DNA of 6,163 nucleotides from Treponema sp. UBA3819 (GTDB lineage Bacteria; Spirochaetota; Spirochaetia; Treponematales; Treponemataceae), in the NCBI GenBank assembly GCA_002369025.1, contig DFDV01000135.1, forward strand, positions 1-6,163, given 5' to 3'. A program made the translations under genes and the position numbers. The notes beneath the pieces are model-generated. The model was not told the DNA's origin. It saw nothing but the letters and a program-made list of their open reading frames with translations, and ran no database searches. This document shows, one piece after another, positions 1 to 5,609 of this stretch (positions are counted from its first letter, which is position 1; each line of letters opens with the position of its first letter).

Positions 1-4
1 TTTT

Positions 5-733
5 TTAGTCAGAAATGCTCATTTCCATGGGATTTTCAATGTCTGCACGGAACATAATCAAATCTTTTATTTTGAGCGTAAAGATTGAATTTAATTCAGT
101 ACGCATGGTAGACTCGCTGACTACAGGAACTTCAAAAGTGTAGGTTACATCGGTGTAATCTGGAGCAGAAAGTTCTACGGTAAAGGTAAAGCGTTCGTTC
201 AAGCCTTCCTTTTTTGCCGGAATGGGTTTTGCCCAGAATGAATAGGAACCTTGTGTGCTCTTGAAAGTCTTTACAGGATTTGCCCATGTTCCGTCAATCA
301 TCTGAACCGGCTTTCCATCCTGTGTGAGCGTAACAGTAACACCCGTCATGGGTTCAAAAGTAGTGCCGTCGAGAATGGTTCCCATGAATGTGGGAAGATT
401 ATATACCGGGGAAGGGGTAAGGTCTGTGCTGTCTTTTCTTGCAATCTGATGATAGGGACGTTTTGTTGAGCTGACAATACGGATTCCTTCCAGACTTAAT
501 GCGTCAATATCTGCACGAATCTGTGTATCCTCCATTGTAGGAATTGCATGAGTTGCGCCACGTCCGGAGACAATGTATTTTGGAGCAACCCTGTTCAGTA
601 CATAACTTACGGTATCAATGCGGCAGTTTTCGCAGTCGCAGGTGAGCCATGACGGATTACTTTTTTTAACCTGATCATAAAGGCCATTAACGCGCTGAAT
701 GACGATTTCTTCCATTATGTTGTGTACGTGCAT
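5..733 (-). CDS. ComFB-family protein with C-terminal beta-rich domain
   Basis: Complete 242-residue protein. The N-terminal ~95 residues match the late-competence ComFB family as I know it. They open with a helical MHVHNIMEEIV start, followed by a CDCENC cluster (C32, C34, C37) and then a helix with DTVSYVLNRVAPKY (D40 to Y53). ComFB of Bacillus subtilis is about 100 residues, has a similar Cys cluster, and the family has been linked to zinc binding and, in recent work, to cyclic dinucleotide binding. A Pro/Ser/Thr-rich linker (about 96-115) leads to residues 116-215, which alternate beta-strand patterns and include GTILDGTTFEPMTGVTVTL. This resembles a carboxypeptidase-regulatory-like or Ig-like beta sandwich. 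There is no signal peptide or membrane segment, so a cytoplasmic location is inferred. The start at 733 is chosen because GGAG (745-742) lies 8 bases upstream. An ATG at 790 in the same frame falls in the putative -35 box and lacks family similarity. The exact role is unknown. Confidence 0.8.
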   Translation of the reverse strand: MHVHNIMEEIVIQRVNGLYDQVKKSNPSWLTCDCENCRIDTVSYVLNRVAPKYIVSGRGATHAIPTMEDTQIRADIDALSLEGIRIVSSTKRPYHQIARKDSTDLTPSPVYNLPTFMGTILDGTTFEPMTGVTVTLTQDGKPVQMIDGTWANPVKTFKSTQGSYSFWAKPIPAKKEGLNERFTFTVELSAPDYTDVTYTFEVPVVSESTMRTELNSIFTLKIKDLIMFRADIENPMEMSISD

Positions 734-741
734 GGTAATTA

Positions 742-790
742 CTCCAAAAATATGATGTTTAATTTTATCACAGCTTCTTTCAATTCGCAA
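742..790 (-). promoter_or_regulatory. Putative sigma70-type promoter and RBS for the comFB-like gene
   Basis: Reading the minus strand, TTGCGA (790-785, four of six matches to TTGACA) is followed by exactly 17 bases and then TAAAAT (767-762, five of six matches to TATAAT). Transcription would begin near 755, giving a leader of about 22 bases. That leader carries GGAG at 745-742, eight bases before the ATG at 733. This fits independent transcription of the comFB-like gene from acn. It is motif reading only, and read-through from acn remains possible. Confidence 0.55.
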
Positions 791-836
791 GTCTGCATGT
801 GTCAGTGTAATAGCAGTGGCACAGAAACAGACTTGC
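787..836. repeat. 9-bp perfect inverted repeat between acn and comFB-like gene
   Basis: GCAAGTCTG at 787-795 and CAGACTTGC at 828-836 are exact reverse complements separated by 32 bases. Partial inner complementarity (GTGTCAGTG at 799-807 against CAGTGGCAC at 814-822) could extend a stem. It begins 11 bases after the acn stop, where a terminator hairpin would be expected. On the minus strand, however, the second arm is followed by GAATTGAAAG and not a T run, so it is not a classical intrinsic terminator for acn. Its lower arm overlaps the putative -35 of the downstream gene, so an operator or an mRNA 3'-end stabiliser are alternatives. Confidence 0.7.
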
Positions 837-847
837 TTTTGAAATGC

Positions 848-2884
848 TTAGTTTCCGCCTTTGCGGGTGTATGCGGCAAGTCCGCCTGCAAGAAGAATGT
901 CTCTGCTGCGTTTTGCCAGATCATTTACACCTTCTACTTTGAATTCACCATTTTTTCCCTTTACGGTAATCTCAAATGGACTTCCTTCTTTAAGGGATTT
1001 TGTGATGTTTGTAATGGTCAGGTTGTCACCCAGGCTGATTTTATCGTAATCAGCAGGATTTGCAAAGGTAATTGGAATGATATTGTAGTTAATAAGGTTT
1101 GCCTTGTGAATGCGGGCAAAGCTCTTTACGATTACAGCGCGAACACCAAGATACATAGGGCCCAGGGCTGCATGTTCACGGCTTGAACCCTGACCAAAGT
1201 TTTCTGCGCCAACTACAAAACATCCGCCAAATTTGATTTCTTCTGCACGCTTGTAGAAATCTGCATCAATTCTTTCATAAGTGAATTTGCTGATTTCCGG
1301 TACATTTGAACGGAAGGGCAGAACTTTTGTTCCAGCCGGCATGATATCATCTGTAGAAACATTATCACCTGCTTTCAGCAGAACCGGGAATGACAGAGTA
1401 TCTGCGGCTTCGCGGCAGGGCGGGCAGGGCTTGATGTTGGGACCGCGGAGAATTTCTACCTCAGATGCTTCTTTTTCTGAAAGCGGAGGAATAAGCATGC
1501 CGCTGTCAGTTGCAAAGCCCTGTACCTGTGCAAGTGAAAGACGTTTGTCTCCGCCATTCAAAAGGCTCAGGCGTACACCTGTGCTGTATGCGGGATCTTC
1601 ATACTGCAGCTGGGAAGCATCAGTAAATACGCCTGTAATTGCAGATGCGGCGGCAGTTTCCGGAGAAACGAGATAGACATTTGCGTCTGCAGTTCCGCTT
1701 CTTCCTTTAAAGTTTCTGTTGAATGTACGCAGTGAAACACCTTCGCTGTTAGGTGCAAAACCCATGCCGATACAGGGACCGCATGCACTTTCCAGAATAC
1801 GGAATCCAGCTTCAATCAAATCTCCCAGGATGCCGGCCTTGTTTGCCATCAGAAGTGTGGCCCGGCTTCCCGGTGCAATGCCTGCTTCTACGCCCGGAGC
1901 AATATGCTTTCCCTTGACGATGGCAGCAACGCTTTCCAGATCATCCAGTGATGAGTTTGTACATGAACCGATGACTACCTGGGTAACAGGCTTTCCTGCA
2001 AGTTCAGAAACAGATTTTACGGCATCAGGAGAGTGGGGGCAGGCTGCCAGAGGCTTCAGTTCGCTCAGATTGATTTTAATTACCTTGTCATAAACAGCAC
2101 CTTCATCTGCCTTCTGCTCAGTCCAGTCTGAACCGCGTCCCATTGACTCCAGGAAGCATTTTGTAGATTCATCTGAAGGGAAAACAGATGTTGTGGCACC
2201 CAGTTCTGCGCCCATGTTGGTTACGGTTGCACGCTGGGGAACAGTGAGTGTTGAAACTCCTTCGCCATAATATTCGTAAATTGCTCCAACACCGCCTTTT
2301 ACGCTTTCTCTTCTCAAAACTTCAAGAATGATGTCCTTTGCTGAAACGCCTTTTTTAAGCTGTCCGGTAAGTTCAACACCAAAAATCTTTGGCATGGGAG
2401 TATGGAAAGCACCGCCGCCCATTGCAACGGCAACATCAAGTCCGCCGGCACCAATGGCAATCATGCCGATTCCACCGCCGGTTGGTGTGTGGCTGTCTGA
2501 ACCAAGCAGGGTTTTGCCTGGTTTTCCAAAGCGTTCAAGATGAGCCTGATGGCAGATTCCGTTTCCTGCCCGGCTGAAATAAAGGCCGTATTTTGCGGCG
2601 ATTGACTGCAGATAGCGGTGGTCATCCATATTCTTGTAATCTGTCTGCAGTGTATTGTGGTCAATATATGAAACACTTACTTCTGTCTTTACTCTGGGAA
2701 TGCCGATGGTCTCAAACTGCAGGTATGCCATTGTTCCTGTGGCGTCCTGAGTGAGTGTCTGGTCTATTTTAATTGCAATGTCAGAACCGCGCTCAATTGG
2801 CGTTCCTTTTTTGAATGCTGTTTCAGAGCAGGCTTCGGGAACGATGTGTTCCTGCAAGATTTTTTCGGCTAGCGTTAGTGCCAT
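848..2884 (-). CDS. acn: Aconitate hydratase (aconitase)
   Basis: Complete 678-residue enzyme interconverting citrate and isocitrate through cis-aconitate, using a [4Fe-4S] cluster in the cytoplasm. The cluster ligands are visible as C308 in IGSCTN and C368/C371 in ACGPC. Active-site landmarks include D75-H76, D130-S131-H132 in GSDSHTPTGGG, R390/R395 in NRNFKGRSG, probably R525, and S567-S568-R569 in NFGQGSSREHAALGP, which holds the catalytic serine of the swivelling C-terminal domain (about 500-678). Its length, the TLTQDATGTMAYLQFE stretch near residue 45 and the order of domains fit the shorter bacterial 'Aquifex-type' aconitase group better than the ~900-residue AcnA. An extra CPPC (487-490) lies in the interdomain linker. 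The start is supported by AGAGGA (2897-2892) seven bases upstream. In an anaerobic spirochaete the likely job is the citrate-to-2-oxoglutarate branch for glutamate synthesis (inference). No citrate synthase or isocitrate dehydrogenase gene is in the window. Confidence 0.96.
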   Translation of the reverse strand: MALTLAEKILQEHIVPEACSETAFKKGTPIERGSDIAIKIDQTLTQDATGTMAYLQFETIGIPRVKTEVSVSYIDHNTLQTDYKNMDDHRYLQSIAAKYGLYFSRAGNGICHQAHLERFGKPGKTLLGSDSHTPTGGGIGMIAIGAGGLDVAVAMGGGAFHTPMPKIFGVELTGQLKKGVSAKDIILEVLRRESVKGGVGAIYEYYGEGVSTLTVPQRATVTNMGAELGATTSVFPSDESTKCFLESMGRGSDWTEQKADEGAVYDKVIKINLSELKPLAACPHSPDAVKSVSELAGKPVTQVVIGSCTNSSLDDLESVAAIVKGKHIAPGVEAGIAPGSRATLLMANKAGILGDLIEAGFRILESACGPCIGMGFAPNSEGVSLRTFNRNFKGRSGTADANVYLVSPETAAASAITGVFTDASQLQYEDPAYSTGVRLSLLNGGDKRLSLAQVQGFATDSGMLIPPLSEKEASEVEILRGPNIKPCPPCREAADTLSFPVLLKAGDNVSTDDIMPAGTKVLPFRSNVPEISKFTYERIDADFYKRAEEIKFGGCFVVGAENFGQGSSREHAALGPMYLGVRAVIVKSFARIHKANLINYNIIPITFANPADYDKISLGDNLTITNITKSLKEGSPFEITVKGKNGEFKVEGVNDLAKRSRDILLAGGLAAYTRKGGN

Positions 2885-2891
2885 ACTGGTA

Positions 2892-2948
2892 TCCTCTAAT
2901 TTATATAAAATGATGGTGTCAGTATATCTTTTTTTTACAAAATGTACT
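2892..2948 (-). promoter_or_regulatory. Putative acn promoter and ribosome binding site
   Basis: On the minus strand a TATACT box (2926-2921, five of six matches to the -10 consensus) lies 16 bases after AGTACA (2948-2943, only three of six matches to -35). Transcription would start near 2914, giving a leader of about 30 bases that contains the AGAGGA ribosome site at 2897-2892. The -10 and ribosome site are convincing, the -35 is weak. An extra A/T-rich stretch, TTTTATATAAAT, lies within the leader. Confidence 0.42.
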
Positions 2949-2960
2949 ATACTATTTAGG
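2948..2960 (+). promoter_or_regulatory. Possible -10 box and weak RBS for the lipoprotein gene
   Basis: TATACT at 2948-2953 matches five of six positions of a -10 element, and a weak TAGG at 2957-2960 lies four bases before the ATG at 2965. No acceptable -35 is seen 15-18 bases upstream; that region is the T-rich tract at 2929-2936. If this box is used, the transcript would start only about five bases before the start codon, so initiation would be nearly leaderless. The call is weak. Confidence 0.25.
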
Positions 2961-2964
2961 CTTT

Positions 2965-3750
2965 ATGCAGAAAAAATCTTTTGCCGGACTACAGTATTTT
3001 TTTCTCAGCCTGATGGCTTTTATCTTTTTTTCCTGTTCTAATTTGCAGCAGGAAAAGCGGTATGAAGAAGATGCTTTGTCCCTGAAAGAAACTGCGGCCG
3101 CAAGGGCCATGGAAATTCCCTGGACTGGTGCTCTGGAAGGAAACAGACTTACATCAGAAATCAGTACCCAGTCAGGTATTTCCCGCTCAGTTCCCCTTAC
3201 TCCTTTGTCAATGATTGCCGGCGGTGAAGAAAATGATGTGCTTCCCATTTTCCCTTTTCTTAAAGATTTTGGTTCTCTTGATACAAGTTTGCTTTCAGAA
3301 GATGTAGTAAAAGTGCTTAACGGTTTTTGTACGGCTATCAGTAAGGGGCAGAATGCAGATTTCTATATGGCAGCGGAATGCCTCTACCAGCTTGCTCTTT
3401 TTATCCGTGACATGGAACTGTATGTGCCAGAAAAAAAGTCTGAGGAATTAAAAGACGAAAAAAAAGAGAGTGCAGAAACCGGCGATAAGAAGGAAAAAGC
3501 AGAGGATAAAGCCGAAGGTGAAGAATCAGACGCCGATGGAGAAAAAAAAACAGAGCCGGGTTATACTTTTTTTGATTCCTATTTTTATGGTCAGCCTTAT
3601 GCAACCGGTACCATGTTTGAAGTTCCCGTTCGTTTTACTGGTTCCGAACGTTCTGCAGATATTCTGGTATTCCTTTCAAAAGAAGACGGAACATGGAAAG
3701 TGGATGAACTGCAAATCTTAAAGTCGGAGATAAAAAATGGCGGAAAATGA
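2965..3750 (+). CDS. Putative lipoprotein of unknown function
   Basis: A 261-residue protein that I do not recognise as a named family. It begins with a lipoprotein signal peptide: basic MQKK, a hydrophobic core (about 6-22) and FFSC, with C24 as the predicted lipidated residue. The lipobox is aromatic and relaxed, as often seen in spirochaetes. Residues 25-155 form a mixed region containing a short cysteine-bearing helical stretch (FCTAISKGQNADFYMAAECLY fragment, about 121-141). Residues 157-196 are a low-complexity Lys/Glu/Asp-rich linker. The last ~60 residues (YGQPYATGTMFEVPVRF then LSKEDGTWKVDELQI) look like strands of an NTF2-like or similar small alpha+beta fold; this is inference. The ATG at 2965 is chosen because it gives a proper signal peptide, although the ribosome site is poor. 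It overlaps the next gene by 14 bases, suggesting a two-gene operon. It probably sits on a membrane facing the periplasm or the cell surface. Confidence 0.8.
   Translation: MQKKSFAGLQYFFLSLMAFIFFSCSNLQQEKRYEEDALSLKETAAARAMEIPWTGALEGNRLTSEISTQSGISRSVPLTPLSMIAGGEENDVLPIFPFLKDFGSLDTSLLSEDVVKVLNGFCTAISKGQNADFYMAAECLYQLALFIRDMELYVPEKKSEELKDEKKESAETGDKKEKAEDKAEGEESDADGEKKTEPGYTFFDSYFYGQPYATGTMFEVPVRFTGSERSADILVFLSKEDGTWKVDELQILKSEIKNGGK
3542..3550 (+). repeat. A9 homopolymer inside the lipoprotein gene
   Basis: Nine consecutive A residues lie within the charged linker, reading GAA AAA AAA ACA (Glu-Lys-Lys-Thr, about residues 193-196). Loss of one A would move translation into a frame that stays open to the TAA at 3719-3721, replacing the C-terminal domain with a hydrophobic tail. 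Lys-rich linkers in A-rich genomes produce such tracts by chance, so a role in variation is unproven. Confidence 0.9.
3726..3729 (+). promoter_or_regulatory. Ribosome binding site of the PilZ-like gene, inside the lipoprotein gene
   Basis: GGAG lies seven bases before the ATG at 3737, inside the last codons of the upstream lipoprotein gene. It fixes the start of the downstream gene and shows that the 14-base overlap is real, consistent with translational coupling. Confidence 0.75.
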
Positions 3751-4522
3751 TTTGTCCGGCATTGAACGCCAGCTTGTCCTGCAGTATCTCATCGATGGTA
3801 ACGTTCCCATAACCGTAACTTCTGAAGACAAGACCGAGTCAAGTCATATTTTTCCTGTGGCTGTCCGGGCCGAACAGATGACCGTGCTTGACCAGGGAAT
3901 TATCCTCTTAAAAAATCCCCCGGAGAATATAAAGACTTTTGAAGGAAAGAATGTAAGGGTTCAGTTCTATTTTAATAAAGTCGGCCTCTATTTTGTTACA
4001 AAAATGAAAAGAGTTTCGTCCGGTCCTGCCATTGTTATTCCCGCAACAATTCAGCGGGTGACAGAAAGGGTAGAAGTAAAGCCTCATCCATTTACGGCAG
4101 TCTTGTACTATGCCCTGCAAAAAAATGCGGGCGACCTGAATATTGTCTGTCAGTTTGATGATTCTTACGCCCTTTTTTCTCAGAGCGATAAAAACAATGC
4201 CATTATCCGTTATCTGGCAGACACTCCTCAGGAAGATGTGGCCCTGCAGGGAAAAATCATTCCGCCTACCGTTCTCCACATTGACCAGGAAGGCATTACC
4301 TTTGGTGCAGATAAAAGAACCATTTCTTTTTCAGAGGGAGCAGAATATGCCCTCAAACTGGGGTTTCCCCTTCCAAAACCATTAAAAGAGAGAGAAATCT
4401 ACGTTACCTGCATGGTGCATCAGGTTTTTACTGATGATGCGGGAACAAAATGCTGTGCAATCTGCCGCTACACATCCATTAAGGAAGAGGATCTGCGTTT
4501 TCTTTCTGACTGTCGTCGCTAG
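3737..4522 (+). CDS. YcgR/PilZ-like protein with degenerate PilZ motif
   Basis: A 261-residue soluble protein with no signal peptide. Residues about 15-105 resemble the YcgR-type N-terminal domain: strands ending in VRVQFYFNKVGLYFVTKM and a conserved-looking turn into VIPATIQR. Directly after comes R107-V-T-E-R111, the RxxxR that in PilZ domains contacts the phosphates of cyclic di-GMP. The C-terminal part (about 173-258) has PilZ-style strand spacing: VLHIDQEGITF, YALKLGFPLP, IYVTCMVHQVF, then a final ICRYTSIKEEDLRFLSD typical of the domain's end. The second PilZ motif, D/NxSxxG, is not intact; the aligned position reads HIDQEG. About 55 residues separating the two motifs is unusually long. 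It could be a divergent c-di-GMP receptor or a PilZ-fold protein that has lost binding. Co-transcription with a lipoprotein suggests an envelope or motility-related role, which is inference. Confidence 0.6.
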   Translation: MAENDLSGIERQLVLQYLIDGNVPITVTSEDKTESSHIFPVAVRAEQMTVLDQGIILLKNPPENIKTFEGKNVRVQFYFNKVGLYFVTKMKRVSSGPAIVIPATIQRVTERVEVKPHPFTAVLYYALQKNAGDLNIVCQFDDSYALFSQSDKNNAIIRYLADTPQEDVALQGKIIPPTVLHIDQEGITFGADKRTISFSEGAEYALKLGFPLPKPLKEREIYVTCMVHQVFTDDAGTKCCAICRYTSIKEEDLRFLSDCRR

Positions 4523-5609
4523 TATTGTCTGCCGGCAAGTCTTTTTCTTCTTTTGGTTTTCCGCCGATAAGAATGGCAATAGGCTTGAGATATGAAATGT
4601 TCTCACAGATAATCTTGATGATTACCATGATGGGAACGGCAATAAGCATTCCGACAAATCCCCACATCCAGCCCCAGAGAGACAAGCTTACCAGAATGAT
4701 AAAGGGAGAAATTCCCAGATTCTGTCCCTGTACACGAGGTTCAATAATGCTTCCGATAATCATATTTGTGGCAAGCATAAGGATAGCGATGTAGATGATG
4801 ACTCCCCATGAAGGATAGAACTGTATCAGGGCAAAAAGTACGGTCAGCACTCCGGAAATAATTGAACCGAAAGTAGGGATGAAATTCAGCAGAAAAGCCA
4901 AAAAGCCCCAGACCAGAGGAAATTTCAGATGGGCAAGCAGAACGCCTATGGTCACAACTATGCCTGTTGCCGCTGACATGATGAACTTGATGAAAATATA
5001 GCGGGTAACGTCTGTTACAATTTTATGAGCTATGCCCTTTACTTTTCCGGTTTCAGCGCCATCTTCTTCAAATGCCTTGCGGATTTTTTCCTTTGTGGCA
5101 TTCATTTCAGCCAGGAGGAAAACGGAAAAAAGCACTACCAGAAGGAGATTTCTGGAAAAGTTGTAGATTACGTTTGTAAAGCTCAGTGCGTATTTTCCGA
5201 TGGTGTTGCGGATTGAAATGTGGCTCCACATGTTTTCAACAAAGGTCATGTCTTTGTCCACTTCAATCTGAAATTCTCCGGCTATGCGGGCATAAATTGT
5301 GTTCAGCCTTTCTTCGTAAGCGGGTAAAGATTCTATGATTGAGGAAAAACCTGTGGTCAGGATATTTGCCATGGAACCGATGATACCGAAAAAGACGACA
5401 AAAACGACCACAATGGCGACCCACCAGGGAAAGTGCAGCTTTTCATTGAGTTTTCTTATGACTGGATAAAAAACAAGAGAAAGCATTACGGACACAACAA
5501 CCGGCAGTACGACTGATGACATCAGTTTTAAGATGGCACCAGCTGCGATTGCGCTTAAAAAGAGGAGCAAAAGAAAGATACCGCGGGTTGAAGTGTTCTT
5601 GTCTGGCAT
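4479..5609 (-). CDS. AI-2E family membrane transporter
   Basis: A 376-residue polytopic inner-membrane protein of the AI-2E (TqsA/PerM/YdiK, formerly UPF0118) family. Members have been tied to autoinducer-2 export, Na+/H+ antiport or permease functions, and the substrate cannot be told from sequence. Hydrophobic segments lie at about 11-30, 32-52, 62-84, 150-168, 203-226, 232-285 (probably two) and 300-335. A large extramembrane stretch at about 88-148 follows the third helix, as is usual for the family. Diagnostic pieces are LLNFIPTFGSIISG (240-253) and EPRVQGQNLGISPF (290-303) followed by WGFVGMLIAVPI (316-327). The tail from 350 is charged and hydrophilic. The ATG touches the serS stop codon (TAAATG) and no clear Shine-Dalgarno is seen, so translation is probably coupled to serS. 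Its last 44 bases overlap the end of the PilZ-like gene on the other strand. Confidence 0.9.
   Translation of the reverse strand: MPDKNTSTRGIFLLLLFLSAIAAGAILKLMSSVVLPVVVSVMLSLVFYPVIRKLNEKLHFPWWVAIVVVFVVFFGIIGSMANILTTGFSSIIESLPAYEERLNTIYARIAGEFQIEVDKDMTFVENMWSHISIRNTIGKYALSFTNVIYNFSRNLLLVVLFSVFLLAEMNATKEKIRKAFEEDGAETGKVKGIAHKIVTDVTRYIFIKFIMSAATGIVVTIGVLLAHLKFPLVWGFLAFLLNFIPTFGSIISGVLTVLFALIQFYPSWGVIIYIAILMLATNMIIGSIIEPRVQGQNLGISPFIILVSLSLWGWMWGFVGMLIAVPIMVIIKIICENISYLKPIAILIGGKPKEEKDLPADNTSDDSQKENADPLP

Noticed and set aside
734..790. Longer N-terminus for the ComFB-like protein starting at 790 (19 extra residues)
   Set aside because: The extra residues do not resemble the family, no ribosome site precedes that ATG, and it overlaps the putative -35 box, whereas the ATG at 733 has GGAG at proper spacing.
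787..840. Intrinsic terminator for acn
   Set aside because: The stem has a 32-base loop and no T run follows it on the minus strand; the short TTTT at 837-840 is on the wrong side for acn and would serve only plus-strand transcription, for which no gene is seen.
722..1186. 154-codon plus-strand open frame
   Set aside because: It runs antisense to the acn end and the comFB-like 5' region and has no recognisable motifs or ribosome site.
1281..2577. Several plus-strand open frames of 62-131 codons opposite acn
   Set aside because: They are shadows of a highly conserved aconitase frame; their translations are rich in Arg, Pro and Ser with no family likeness.
2952..3248. 98-codon minus-strand open frame across the acn/lipoprotein spacer
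   Set aside because: It lies opposite the lipoprotein signal peptide, a clearer coding signal, and shows no motif of its own.
4525..4560. Hairpin around TGCCGGCA followed by T-rich sequence as a terminator for the PilZ-like gene
   Set aside because: TGCCGGCA is a self-palindrome with no loop, so it cannot form a proper stem-loop, and the T-rich run is explained by Lys/Glu codons of the opposite gene.
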